A stretch of DNA of 64,000 nucleotides from Skermanella aerolata KACC 11604 (GCF_000936425.1 NZ_AVFK01000002.1:1-64000); one strand, 5' to 3'; shown: positions 29,432-37,934, numbered from the stretch's first letter. Translations and numbers: made by a program. Notes: generated by a model from the letters alone, not told the origin.

Positions 29432-30508
29432 TCAGATGTCGCGCTTCGGCGTCACCGTGGCGTCGCCGTCGAGGTCGCGGTCGACCGTGCGGTCGACACC
29501 GGTGCGCGCGGCACCTGCCCGCTGGGTCCCGGTGGTGTTCTCGACATCGACTTCGGTACGGCGGACGGTGTCCGAGATATTCTCGGTCCGCTCGGTGACG
29601 TCCTTGCTGACCACCACTTCCTCGACGACCCGGGCTGTCTTAGCGACGACGGCCTCTTCATCCGTCTCGGTCAGTTCGATCGTCCGCTCCCGGAAAGCAT
29701 CCCCGGTGACGTCGGCGTCCCGGTTCACCGCACGGCGTTCGACGGTGATGGTTTCGTCACGAAGGCGCACGCTCTCCTCGACCGGGGTCTCGACGACGTA
29801 GCTACGTACCCGCACGCCGCCGCGCTCGACTTCGCGCTTACCGACGGAAAGCTGCTCTTCGACGATCGGGATCACCGTTTCGTCGCCACCGTGGGTGTGG
29901 CCGGTGCCGATGCCCGTACCGCCGGTCAAGGTCGCGGAGGTATCGACATCGGTTCGGTCGGTGCGCATCGTCGAGGTTTCGTTGGTGCTGCGCATAGAGC
30001 CCGCGGCTTCCGTCAGACCGGTTCCTGCGTAGGGGCCGGCCGACTCGTCGTACTTGCTCCAGCCTTCGGTCCGCCACTGCGAACCGCGCTCGTCGATGTC
30101 GACCGGGCGGTAGTTGCTCATGATTTCCAGACCGCGGTCGACGTTGTCGTCGGCCAAGCGGGCGATCACCAAGCTGCCGCCGCGGCGCACGCCTTCGGCA
30201 TAAACATGCGAGTCGTCTTCCGGAACGCCGGCGCGGCGAAGCCGGCCCATGATGCCGTCGGACACCGCCGAAGAAGAGGTGGCAGTGCCTGTCTCGGGGA
30301 TGGCGCCCAGCGGAGTTCCGACCACGCCGGGAGCACCTGCCGCCAACGACGAGTCCGTCACTTCCGTTCCGCTCCAGGCGGTGCGGTCGGTGCCGATGGA
30401 ACTGTTGTCGACGATTTCAGTATCGGTGAAACCGGCGGACGACAATTCGGTGTTGACGGTTTCGGCGTCCGAAGCACTGTCGTAAAGGGCGACAACTGTC
30501 TTAGTCAT
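29432..30508 (-). CDS. Stress-type protein: 17M-like N-terminus plus DUF2382 domain
   Basis: The 358-aa product begins MTKTVVALYDSASDAETVNTEL, resembling the general stress protein 17M (YflT) domain. The C-terminal DUF2382 domain starts near ETVIPIVEEQLSVGKREVERGGVRV and is rich in V/E/R strands. A Gly/Thr-rich linker lies between. An ATG at 30520 overlaps the stop of the upstream gene, but AAGAAGG abuts it; the ATG at 30508 is better spaced. Related DUF2382 genes are linked to desiccation or general stress in other bacteria. Confidence 0.85.
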   Translation of the reverse strand: MTKTVVALYDSASDAETVNTELSSAGFTDTEIVDNSSIGTDRTAWSGTEVTDSSLAAGAPGVVGTPLGAIPETGTATSSSAVSDGIMGRLRRAGVPEDDSHVYAEGVRRGGSLVIARLADDNVDRGLEIMSNYRPVDIDERGSQWRTEGWSKYDESAGPYAGTGLTEAAGSMRSTNETSTMRTDRTDVDTSATLTGGTGIGTGHTHGGDETVIPIVEEQLSVGKREVERGGVRVRSYVVETPVEESVRLRDETITVERRAVNRDADVTGDAFRERTIELTETDEEAVVAKTARVVEEVVVSKDVTERTENISDTVRRTEVDVENTTGTQRAGAARTGVDRTVDRDLDGDATVTPKRDI

Positions 30509-30516
30509 ATCTTCTA

Positions 30517-30945
30517 TCATCCTTCTTGGGGAGTTTCTGTCCGGTCGAGGTCCGAAGCGGCATCACGCCGCTCGACGACGACCTCCTGCGACCGAAGTGT
30601 TACGTTCTGGCGGAACTGGGTGACGACCCTGCGGCGATGCACATGGATTTCCTCGACCAGGAACAGCCGCTTTTCGACAACCAGCCGTTCCTCGACGACC
30701 GGTATGATCATCGTATCGCCATCGTTCCGGACATCCGGTGCCGTATCGATTGCTTTGCCGACAGCGATTCGCTCGACCTCGACTTCTATCGATTCTAGCG
30801 GCTGCTCGATCAGTTCGGTCCGCTCGCGCGCTATCGTACGAACACTGACGCGATCACCTTCCACACGCCGTTTGCCGACTTCGATTTCTTCTTCGATAAC
30901 CGGAACGCTAATATTTTCGATCTGGTCTTCCGGTATGCCGGCCAT
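30517..30945 (-). CDS. DUF2382 domain protein
   Basis: The 142-aa product from the ATG at 30945 is almost only a DUF2382 domain: ISVPVIEEEIEVGKRRVEGDRVSV, later TMIIPVVEERLVVEKRLFLVEEI. Its stop overlaps a possible start of the next gene, so the two are likely translated together. The in-frame extension to 30981 would run into the preceding gene and is not used. No catalytic motif is visible. Confidence 0.85.
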   Translation of the reverse strand: MAGIPEDQIENISVPVIEEEIEVGKRRVEGDRVSVRTIARERTELIEQPLESIEVEVERIAVGKAIDTAPDVRNDGDTMIIPVVEERLVVEKRLFLVEEIHVHRRRVVTQFRQNVTLRSQEVVVERRDAASDLDRTETPQEG

Positions 30946-30958
30946 GGTGCGGGTCCGA

Positions 30959-31255
30959 TCAGAACAGATAAAGCAGGGCAAGGATTATCAGCACCACGAC
31001 GACGGCGGGAATGATCCAGCGCGCCGGCGATGCCGCGGTGGCGGCGCTTGCCGTACGGTTAGCATCTCCAGCCGTGGTGGTCCCGGTCTTCAACGGCGAG
31101 GCGCCGACTGGCGAGGCGCTTGTTGACGATGTGGTGGAAGCGGTCGTGGTATCCCCGTCGGTTGAATAAACACCGATCTTGTCCGGGTTGCTACCACGTG
31201 ACGAGGTATCGTTTGTATTCGTCACAGGGGCGATCCTCTCGTGATTGTCCGACAT
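30959..31255 (-). CDS. Tail-anchored Ser/Thr-rich membrane protein
   Basis: The 98-aa product starts MSDNHERIAPVTNTND, has a long low-complexity Ser/Thr/Ala segment and ends with one hydrophobic span (WIIPAVVVVLIILALLYLF) followed directly by the stop. This is the layout of a C-tail-anchored protein with its N-terminus in the cytosol. No ribosome binding site is obvious. It is the first gene of the DUF2382 operon, 13 bases before the next. Confidence 0.7.
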   Translation of the reverse strand: MSDNHERIAPVTNTNDTSSRGSNPDKIGVYSTDGDTTTASTTSSTSASPVGASPLKTGTTTAGDANRTASAATAASPARWIIPAVVVVLIILALLYLF

Positions 31256-31370
31256 ATCGTGCAAACACAACAGGCCGTATCTCAAAACATCACGGAGACT
31301 TAATGGAGACTTTTGCTACCGATAGATCGGGTAATGACTGCCGGACACTTCCGTCAGGTATATGAATGCG

Positions 31371-31406
31371 AACGGCCCGGAGAAGCTTCCGCTTCTCCGG
31401 GCCGTT
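31371..31406. terminator. Perfect 16-bp inverted repeat
   Basis: AACGGCCCGGAGAAGC (31371-31386) pairs perfectly with GCTTCTCCGGGCCGTT (31391-31406) around a TTCC loop. There is no T-tract on either strand, so it could be a strong stem for transcript ends or a protein-binding or phage-type site. Confidence 0.55.
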
Positions 31407-31531
31407 CGATGGATCTGCTATTCGGTTGGCCTTCGTTTCCCGATCATCCTCTCCCCTTCTGGAAGGAGCGGGACTAAAGGGCCGGGAAGAGAACCGGCGC
31501 CGCGTTCATAGGGCGGCGCCAATCCGACGCC

Positions 31532-31557
31532 CGCGCCGGAGACTGCCCTCCGGCGCG
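31532..31557 (-). terminator. Hairpin downstream of hup
   Basis: A perfect 10-bp stem CGCGCCGGAG / CTCCGGCGCG with a 6-base loop, 35 bases past the hup stop on the minus strand. No T-tract; a rho-independent-like end is possible. Confidence 0.45.
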
Positions 31558-31591
31558 AAACAGGGGCGTTCCTGAAAGCGCTTGGCGGCGG

Positions 31592-31867
31592 TCAGCCGTT
31601 GAGCGTGTCCTTCAGGCCTTTGGCCGCCGAAAACTTCGCCTGCTTCGACGCGGCGATGGTGATCTTCTCACCGCTCTGGGGATTGCGTCCCTCACGGGCT
31701 GCACGATCAGCCACGCTGAAGCTGCCAAAGTTCGGGACCTTGACCTCGTCGCCAGCCGCCAAAGCCTGGGCGATGACGGTGAATGCGGCATCTACCGCCT
31801 TGCCGGCATCTGCCTTCGTCTGCCCGGTCTGGTCGGCCACGGCGGCCACGAGTTCGGCTCGATTCAT
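31592..31867 (-). CDS. HU-family DNA-binding protein
   Basis: Histone-like dimeric nucleoid protein. The 91-aa product starts MNRAELVAAVADQTGQTKADAGKAVDAAF and has the arm signature GFGSF-like FGSFSVADRAAREGRNPQSGEKI followed by KFSAAKGLKDTL. A CGAGGAG ribosome binding site precedes the ATG. It fits hupB best. Confidence 0.96.
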   Translation of the reverse strand: MNRAELVAAVADQTGQTKADAGKAVDAAFTVIAQALAAGDEVKVPNFGSFSVADRAAREGRNPQSGEKITIAASKQAKFSAAKGLKDTLNG

Positions 31868-32269
31868 GGTGCTCCTCGATAATCACTGGTTTCGGATCTT
31901 GCAAAACGCTGGGCGTCTATAGGCCACGAACACTAAGAGGTAGTGAACAAGAGCTTCTGTCCAGCGCTTTCCCGCAGATCTTCACTCTTCAGGCGGAGTT
32001 GTCACAAGCCTGCACCACCTCTGCCCCCCTTTAGGGGTGAAAACGGCATGGCTGCTGGTGTCGGGGCAGGATAGCGATCCGAAATCAAGCGGCAATGTTC
32101 AGCTTAAGCGGATTGTCGGACCCATCTGCCGCAAGGCCGTAAGGTGGTATTGGACGCTTCAGACGGAAGTGTGCTTTTCTACCTCGAACCCACTCCGGAA
32201 CCGTCGAGCGGGAATTCCAGAGTCAAGGACTGCCAAGGTTGTGGACTGCCAGGTTTAGGGATCGTGGAC
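31868..32269. other. Gene-free stretch upstream of hup
   Basis: Contains the hup leader and promoter region (not resolved to hexamers), a short CCCCT-TT-AGGGG palindrome near 32026-32037, and an imperfect repeat with a period of 16 bases (GGACTGCCA at 32227 and 32243). Open frames here lack coding character. Confidence 0.5.
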
Positions 32270-32461
32270 ATGGGTGATGAGAGTGCCGGCAGCGCGGACG
32301 TTCTTCCGGTCGATACCGGCGACGGCATTTCCACGCCCGCGGACGTGGTAACCAACGGACCGGATATAACAGCCGTCATCGACCAGGTATCGGCATTGCG
32401 AAGCGAGATCGACAGGCTGATCGGCTTGGTCAATTCGGCATTGACGAAGGTCGAGGAGTGA
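32270..32461 (+). CDS. Small acidic hypothetical protein
   Basis: A 63-aa frame, MGDESAGSADVLPVDTGDG..., whose last 25 residues (VIDQVSALRSEIDRLIGLVNSALTKVEE) look like a single coiled-coil helix. Third codon positions are GC-rich and AGGG lies nine bases upstream of the ATG. No family recognised. The frame extends upstream to 32144 without support. Confidence 0.45.
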   Translation: MGDESAGSADVLPVDTGDGISTPADVVTNGPDITAVIDQVSALRSEIDRLIGLVNSALTKVEE

Positions 32462-32505
32462 CGGCGGCGCTGCCGTCACTCCTTCCGTTTCCCCGTGTCG
32501 CGGGG

Positions 32506-33768
32506 TCAGACCGTGAGCGAGTTCCGGAAGACGATGCAGACGGGGCTTCCGGTATGGGCGACGGTGCCGAACGGCGCCAGCTTGCCGCTGTTCTCGTCGA
32601 TCCGGAATCCCACGATCGTGTCCGTGGCCTCGTTGGCGGCATACAGGAACTTGCCTGACGGATCGAGCGTGAAGAAGCGGGGCATCTTTCCGCGTGTCGA
32701 CTCCCAGCCGACCGAACTCAGCAGGCCGGTCGTCTGGTCGATCGCGAAGATGGCGATCTGGTTATGGCCGCGGTTGGAAGCATAGAGGAACTTGCCGGCC
32801 GGGGTGATCCCGATGCCCGCCGCTCGGTTCTCTCCGGTGAAGGAGGCCGGCAGGGTCGTCATGATCTGCTTGGGCTCGAGCGAGCCGGTGACACGGTCGT
32901 AGTCGTAGGCCGTGACAGTCGAGTCCAGTTCGTTGATGACATAGGCGAACCCGGCGGTCGGATGGAAGACCACGTGACGCGGTCCCGAACCGGATCTGGT
33001 CGCGATCGACGGCGGGTCGTTGGGAACCAGCGTGCCCTGATCGGGATCGAGCTTGAAGACGAAGACCCGGTCCAGTCCCTTGTCCGGCACCACCAGATGA
33101 CTCTGTTCCGGATCGTAGGGAATGTTATGGGGATGGGACGACGCCTGTTCGACCTTGTGGGGGCCGGGTGTCCCGGGCAGTTGCACGAGACCGCTGATTT
33201 CACTCAGCCTGCCGTCGCTGTCGATCGGCAGCGTCGCCAGCGACCCCGTGGCGTAATTGGCGACCATCAGGTAGCTGTTGGTCGGGTCCACGGTCAGGTG
33301 GACCGGGTTCTTCCCGCCGCAGGATTGCCGGTTCAGGAAGGTGATCTCGCCGGAATACTCATCGGTGCTGAAGGCGCTGACTTCGTTGCCGTCGCCGTGA
33401 ACCGAGTACAGGTAGCGCTGCTTGGTATCGAACGCGAGATAAGACGGATTGACAAGGTCCTTCAGCAGCTGGATATGGGTCCATCCGCCCGTGGCCGGGT
33501 CCACCCGGTAAACGTTGATCCCTTCGCCCCGGGCATTGCGCTCCTTGGTCGTGCGGGAACCGACATAGGCGAGCAGCGCTCCCGGCTCGACACCCGGTGC
33601 CGGGACCGTCGCTTCCTCCTCCGGCATGGACTGCTCGGGGATGGCAGCGGCCCGCGCCGCCTGATTCAGGCCGCCCAATGCCGCGAGAGCGAACCCGGCG
33701 ACGCCCTTGAGGCAGGCGCGGCGTGTCGGTTCGGGTGATGCGTTGTCGATGACAGGCAGCTTGGTCAT
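32506..33768 (-). CDS. Tat-exported lactonase-family beta-propeller protein
   Basis: The 420-aa product has a twin-arginine signal (TRRACLKGVAGFALAALGG, from about residue 15) and a seven-bladed propeller of the 6-phosphogluconolactonase/PF10282 type, with repeats such as SGSGPRHVVFHPTAGFAYVINEL and PAGKFLYASNRGHNQIAIF. Because it is exported, a role in the pentose phosphate pathway is unlikely; the substrate is unknown. Confidence 0.88.
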   Translation of the reverse strand: MTKLPVIDNASPEPTRRACLKGVAGFALAALGGLNQAARAAAIPEQSMPEEEATVPAPGVEPGALLAYVGSRTTKERNARGEGINVYRVDPATGGWTHIQLLKDLVNPSYLAFDTKQRYLYSVHGDGNEVSAFSTDEYSGEITFLNRQSCGGKNPVHLTVDPTNSYLMVANYATGSLATLPIDSDGRLSEISGLVQLPGTPGPHKVEQASSHPHNIPYDPEQSHLVVPDKGLDRVFVFKLDPDQGTLVPNDPPSIATRSGSGPRHVVFHPTAGFAYVINELDSTVTAYDYDRVTGSLEPKQIMTTLPASFTGENRAAGIGITPAGKFLYASNRGHNQIAIFAIDQTTGLLSSVGWESTRGKMPRFFTLDPSGKFLYAANEATDTIVGFRIDENSGKLAPFGTVAHTGSPVCIVFRNSLTV

Positions 33769-34094
33769 GGCGTTTCATCCTGGGACGTTCGCTCGAGAAG
33801 TGCATTCCCGGCTGATTGAAACACCGAAGCGGATATGCCGTTCGGCGTATTTTCGATTTACGAAGAGCATAGTCCCGTCTTCCGTCCTCGCGATAGATAT
33901 GCAAAAGCGTAGATAGACCCATACGTCCGCTAGCCGAGTTTAAACTAAAAAATTTGTACAATAAACCTATTCAACGACGGCATTCACATTATCTATTGAC
34001 TCGATAGAGAATGCGCGGGATGATCGCCTTGGTTCCGACGGACCCGCGGGCATTTGATTGGTTCAGCTTGCGCCGCGTCAACAAACGCTAAAGC
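33769..34094. other. AT-richer intergenic stretch
   Basis: It carries the promoter region of the lactonase gene (minus strand) and a low-GC block near 33,940-34,010. No convincing gene, RNA or repeat was seen. The operator-like palindrome at 34095 marks its right end. Confidence 0.5.
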
Positions 34095-34114
34095 ACCGCA
34101 ATGAACATTGCGGT
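34095..34114. promoter_or_regulatory. Operator-like palindrome
   Basis: ACCGCAATG and CATTGCGGT form a perfect 9-bp inverted repeat with a two-base spacer. The very short spacer favours a protein-binding site over an RNA hairpin. It sits 21 bases upstream of a small open frame with a good ribosome binding site. Confidence 0.5.
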
Positions 34115-34135
34115 CGAACTTCAAGGAACCTGATC

Positions 34136-34219
34136 ATGGCATCGAATATTCTGGCCAAAGACGCCGATTGTTTCTCCCGCTTCAAGGATTCGGGCTTCAT
34201 GCGGATGTGTTGTCGCTGA
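34136..34219 (+). CDS. Candidate 27-aa small protein or leader peptide
   Basis: ATG at 34136 with AAGGAA about eight bases upstream opens a frame reading MASNILAKDADCFSRFKDSG and ending in MRMCCR. It is short and has no relatives I recognise; the palindrome just upstream and the ribosome binding site are the only support. Confidence 0.3.
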   Translation: MASNILAKDADCFSRFKDSGFMRMCCR

Positions 34220-34299
34220 TCGCGACGACCGTCCCCGCCTGAAATCACGATCTGGATACGCACCTGCTTGCGGTATCCGTCGAAGCGAAAGTACGCACC

Positions 34300-34515
34300 A
34301 TGTCTTCAGCACATGCCTATGCCATTGAAGTCCAGGGGAATTCCGCTGGCATCGTAGTCGCCAACGCAAACCACTTCATCTTCTATGCGGCCGACTGGGC
34401 CTTCGGCACTCTCGACCGCAAGACTTTCCGGAGCCCGGCCCACGCCGAACGCGCAGCCCGCGACGTTCTTCTGCGCCGCACCGGTGAGCCGCCCGCCCGG
34501 CCTCTGCTGAGCTGA
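34300..34515 (+). CDS. Small hypothetical protein
   Basis: A 71-aa product (MSSAHAYAIEVQGNSAGIVV...) with an aromatic core (NHFIFYAADWAF) and a helical second half (SPAHAERAARDVLLRR). No family recognised; soluble. It is followed 25 bases later by another very small gene and then a terminator, so the two may form one transcript. Confidence 0.55.
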   Translation: MSSAHAYAIEVQGNSAGIVVANANHFIFYAADWAFGTLDRKTFRSPAHAERAARDVLLRRTGEPPARPLLS

Positions 34516-34540
34516 CAAATCGCGAGATACGGAGGAAAAC

Positions 34541-34639
34541 ATGTCCGACCTTCAGGAGATCGCACGGAACCTCTCGCTTTATTCGGCAGGGATCGGCGCG
34601 CTTTGTCTGGCCTACATGCTGATGGTTCAGGCGTTCTGA
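34541..34639 (+). CDS. 32-aa single-span membrane protein
   Basis: A strong ribosome binding site (GGAGG, 34531-34535) precedes the ATG. The frame starts MSDLQEIARNLSLYSAGIG and runs through one hydrophobic helix (GALCLAYMLMVQAF) to the stop. It is followed by an intrinsic terminator about 30 bases on, which supports a real short transcript. Function unknown. Confidence 0.6.
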   Translation: MSDLQEIARNLSLYSAGIGALCLAYMLMVQAF

Positions 34640-34671
34640 CGCGGTTTTCGACGCGCCGGCCCTGAAAGCCG

Positions 34672-34705
34672 ACGGCCCGCTCCCGTTCCGGAGCGGGCCG
34701 TTTGC
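34672..34705 (+). terminator. Terminator of the small-gene pair
   Basis: A perfect 12-bp stem (ACGGCCCGCTCC at 34672-34683, GGAGCGGGCCGT at 34690-34701) with a 6-base loop, then TTTGCGTTTCT. It lies between the 32-aa gene and the convergent glycosyltransferase gene and may serve both. Confidence 0.75.
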
Positions 34706-34731
34706 GTTTCTGCCCGGCGGGCGGCGTCTTG

Positions 34732-35745
34732 TCAGCCGGTGTGCTGGTCGCCTTCGCTTCCGGCTGCCAGTCCGATGGGATCGGCGGCCGACTTCCGAAG
34801 GCTGGATATGCGTCGTATTATGGCGCGCAGTACCCTGCGGCCGAAGCGATGGGACGTCGCCAACGGCTGGAGAAGTGCCGCGAGGGCGCCGGTGCCCAGC
34901 GCGCTGATCAGGCGTCGCTCGGCGAAGTGGATGCTGGTGTTGCGATAATACTGGCTTCCCCGGCCTGCGATGCTGTCGCGCAGCCGTTCGAAAGCGGGAC
35001 GCGCCGCAAGTTCCGCAAGATACTGCTCCAGTTCCAGATCGCCGCCGGACTGCCAAGCGTGGTTGCGCGCCTCGATGAAGGAGAACAGGTGGCGCTGCTG
35101 GGCGGACCGATGCGCTGTGACGCTCTGGCCATGGATACGGTAGAGCGTGAGCACGTCCGGCAATGTCCGGAGCGAGCCCCGACAGGCGAGCCGGCTCAGC
35201 AGTTCGATGTCCTCGGCGCCGTCGAACCGGGGATCGTATCCTCCGACCGCCAGCGCATCGTCGCGCCGGTACATCACGGTAGGGCCGAGGATGTAGATCA
35301 CTTTTCCGGAGCGGCGCAGTTCCCGGTATTCGGCTTCGTTCACCGGTCCCAGCTGGGCGCCGCGCAGCATACGGCCCTGCCGGTTGATCAGGTGCGCCCG
35401 CCCGCCCCAGCAGATTACTTCCGGATGGCGTTCGGCCGCCTTGATCTGAGTCTCCAGCCGGTCGGGAGCCGCCACGTCGTCGGCATCGAGCCGTGCGATC
35501 CAGGGGAACTTCGCTGCCCTGAGGCCGACGTTGCAGTTCCTGCTGACGCCACCATGCTGGTTCACGATGAGACGGATCCTGCCGTCCCGGCGCGCTAGGT
35601 CCCTCACGATTTTCTGTGTGGCATCCGACGATCCGTCGTCGCATACCAGCAGCTCGAAATGCGGATAGGTCTGCGAAATTAGGCTGCCGACCGCTTCATG
35701 AATGAATGCGGCCGAATTGTAGGACGGCATGACGATGCTGATCAT
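34732..35745 (-). CDS. Glycosyltransferase family 2
   Basis: The 337-aa product starts MISIVMPSYNSAAFIHEAV and has the GT-A fold motifs VCDDGSSD (nucleotide binding) and RLDADDVAAPDRLE (metal-binding DXD region), followed by GGYDPRFDGAEDIELLSRL. No membrane segments. Such enzymes add sugars to lipopolysaccharide or capsule; donor and acceptor are unknown. No other polysaccharide genes are adjacent except the GT61 fusion 7 kb away. Confidence 0.9.
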   Translation of the reverse strand: MISIVMPSYNSAAFIHEAVGSLISQTYPHFELLVCDDGSSDATQKIVRDLARRDGRIRLIVNQHGGVSRNCNVGLRAAKFPWIARLDADDVAAPDRLETQIKAAERHPEVICWGGRAHLINRQGRMLRGAQLGPVNEAEYRELRRSGKVIYILGPTVMYRRDDALAVGGYDPRFDGAEDIELLSRLACRGSLRTLPDVLTLYRIHGQSVTAHRSAQQRHLFSFIEARNHAWQSGGDLELEQYLAELAARPAFERLRDSIAGRGSQYYRNTSIHFAERRLISALGTGALAALLQPLATSHRFGRRVLRAIIRRISSLRKSAADPIGLAAGSEGDQHTG

Positions 35746-36193
35746 GAGCTCTGATCTTTTTTCCAGGCGAATATACTGTCGCGCCGATCGGTGTCGCGGT
35801 CAAATGGCAAGCTGTTCTAAGCCAAACGAATTCCAAAATCATCACCAATGATACAACGGTACTCAGCAGATTTAAATTTAATATACTTTTATCCATTTCA
35901 TAAAATAGTGGTTTTGACTTGGATCAACGAAACGTTGTTTCTTGATATAAAGCGGTGACTTAAAGGGTTATTCTCTGTGATATTTGATGGCCAGATTTGT
36001 TATTGCATCGGTATTCTTGAAAGAGTGTAGGCTGCGTTGTTCTCGCCAAAGGCAGCCAGTGCCGAATGAATGAGTGCCGATGACCATGGCTAACTCGAAA
36101 GAGAGATTGGCCGTAGTCTGGAACCGAATACTTTAGGCGGAGGCTCAGCTCAATCTTCCTGTTGCTGATTTCACGGACTGGACTGCCCGTCAT
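35746..36193. other. AT-rich divergent intergenic region
   Basis: A 448-base gap between the divergent GT2 and GMC genes with clearly lower GC than its surroundings (for example TTTAAATTTAATATAC near 35,870). It must carry promoters for both genes. It has no credible gene, and I found no convincing hexamer pair or repeat. Confidence 0.6.
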
Positions 36194-37789
36194 ATGTTCA
36201 TCGATCTGCGCAGTGTCCCGGATGAGACTGTCATCGATACGGATGTGTGTATCGTCGGGGGAGGGGCGGCCGGCATAACCCTGGCGATGGAACTGCTGGG
36301 GCAGGGCCATCGGACATGCCTGCTGGAAAGCGGCGGACTGGACTTCGATGACGATGTGCAGGCTCTGAACGATGGCGACTGTATCAGCGAACAGAAGATT
36401 GACCTCCTTTGGAGCCGGCTGCGCTATTTCGGCGGCACCACCGGCCACTGGGGCGGCAACTGCGCACCGCTCGATCCGCAGGATTTCGAGGAGCGGCCCT
36501 GGATTCCGGACAGCGGATGGCCGTTCGGCATCGCAGAGATGGAACCGTATTATCCGCGGGCATACCGGTACTGCGAATTGCCGGTTCCGAACTTTTCAGC
36601 CGATTACTGGGCTGAGCAATCCGAATCCTTCAGGAACCGCCGGCTGTCCCTGAAAGGCGATCCGATCAGCGAAAAGATCTTCCTGAAAAGCCCGCCGACG
36701 CGGTTCGGCGAGGTTTACCGCGCCGGTCTGGTGACGGCCGGCAACCTGTGCCAGGTCTACCTGAACGCCAATGTGGTGGAGATCGAGGCAGACGCCGAAG
36801 CGAAGCAGGCCTTATCGCTCAGGACCGGCGGGATCGACGGAAAGACCCATCGTTTCCGCGCCCGGATCTTCGTCCTGGCCGCCGGACTGGAAAACGCGCG
36901 CCTGCTGCTGCTGTCGGACCGGGTGCGCCCCCAGGGGCTGGGCAACGATCACGACACCGTCGGACGCTACTTCATGGCCCACACGACGCTCCGCACCGGC
37001 CTCGCCATGCTGTCGATCCCGGAGGGTACCGCCAGCTACTATGCGACGCTGGGCTGGGAGCAGCGCTTCCAGAGCGAGGTCAACCCCTTCATCGACGCCC
37101 TCCAGCCGAGCAGGGAAGCCCAGGAGCGCGAGGGCATCCTGAACACCGTCGTCTTCTTCGAGGAATCATACGAAGGGGAGCGCACGCCTGGCTTCATCGC
37201 CATGCGTCGGATCGCCAAGCAGATCGTCTATGGACGTGTGCCGGACAATCTGGCCCACGACCTCGGTACGGTGATCGGAGACCTGGACCAGGTGATCAAG
37301 GCGCTCTACGCCCGCAGCTTCGGCGACAAATCCTATAAGATCCTCCAGACCCGCTTCTTCTCCGAACAGGCCCCCAACCGCGACAGCCGGGTCATGCTGG
37401 GGACGGATCTCGACGCGCTGGGCCAACGGAAGCTGACGCTGGACTGGCGCCTGGGCGACCTGGACAAGCGCACGATCCTGCGCACGCAGAAACTGCTGGC
37501 CGAGCAGTTCGGAGCGCTCGGCATCGGCCGCCTGCGCATCGATTTCCAGTCCGAGGACGAGCCTTGGCCCAGGGGTGTCGATTCCTCGGCCCATTTCATG
37601 GGTTCCACCCGCATGAGCCGCGATCCGCGGCGCGGCGTGGTGGACGAGAACTGCCGTGTCCACGGCATCGAGAACCTTTATGTCGCAGGCGGTTCCGTCT
37701 TCCCGACATCCGGCGCCACCATGCTCACCGTCAACATCGTGGCACTGGCCGTCCGTCTGGCCGACCACCTGCGCGGCAAGTTGATCTGA
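36194..37789 (+). CDS. GMC-family FAD-dependent oxidoreductase
   Basis: The 531-aa product has the N-terminal ADP-binding motif DVCIVGGGAAGITLAMELL, the GMC region GGTTGHWGGNCAPLD and the C-terminal HFMGSTRMS...NLYVAGGSVFPTSGATMLTVNIVALAVRLADHL block. Members oxidise alcohols or sugars; the substrate is unknown. No partner cytochrome or small subunit gene is next to it. No export signal is visible. Confidence 0.9.
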   Translation: MFIDLRSVPDETVIDTDVCIVGGGAAGITLAMELLGQGHRTCLLESGGLDFDDDVQALNDGDCISEQKIDLLWSRLRYFGGTTGHWGGNCAPLDPQDFEERPWIPDSGWPFGIAEMEPYYPRAYRYCELPVPNFSADYWAEQSESFRNRRLSLKGDPISEKIFLKSPPTRFGEVYRAGLVTAGNLCQVYLNANVVEIEADAEAKQALSLRTGGIDGKTHRFRARIFVLAAGLENARLLLLSDRVRPQGLGNDHDTVGRYFMAHTTLRTGLAMLSIPEGTASYYATLGWEQRFQSEVNPFIDALQPSREAQEREGILNTVVFFEESYEGERTPGFIAMRRIAKQIVYGRVPDNLAHDLGTVIGDLDQVIKALYARSFGDKSYKILQTRFFSEQAPNRDSRVMLGTDLDALGQRKLTLDWRLGDLDKRTILRTQKLLAEQFGALGIGRLRIDFQSEDEPWPRGVDSSAHFMGSTRMSRDPRRGVVDENCRVHGIENLYVAGGSVFPTSGATMLTVNIVALAVRLADHLRGKLI

Positions 37790-37848
37790 GTAAGGGGAAG
37801 GGAGCGTCGCTTGGAAGCGACATGAGCCGTTGGGCACCGCCATCCCGA

Positions 37849-37934
37849 TGGTGCCCGCTGCCGGAGTCGAACCGGCACAACCAAAGGTCGAGGGATTTTA
37901 AGTCCCTTGCGTCTACCGATTCCGCCAAGCGGGC
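37849..37934 (-). tRNA. tRNA-Leu (anticodon UAA)
   Basis: Read on the minus strand, the 86-base gene has a 7-bp acceptor stem (GCCCGCT / AGCGGGC), a D-arm, an anticodon stem-loop with ACTTAAAAT around anticodon TAA, the long variable arm of a class II tRNA, a T-arm with GGTTCGACTCC, and an encoded CCA end. No integrase gene lies beside it. Confidence 0.96.

Larger units (their letters stand above)
31256..31591. other. Gene-free stretch between the DUF2382 operon and hup
   Basis: No credible gene. It holds two strong hairpins described separately (31371-31406 and 31532-31557). The part next to 31255 should carry the promoter of the DUF2382 operon; I could not identify a convincing -35/-10 pair there. 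Confidence 0.6.

Noticed and set aside
29399-31126. 575-aa plus-strand frame across the DUF2382 operon
   Set aside because: Antisense shadow; the minus-strand frames carry DUF2382 domains and proper overlaps and a terminator.
32764-33738. 324-aa plus-strand frame antisense to the lactonase gene
   Set aside because: Shadow; the minus strand has a Tat signal and a full beta-propeller.
37849-37934. tRNA-Leu as a prophage or island attachment site
   Set aside because: No integrase gene and no duplicated tRNA 3' end seen in the window.
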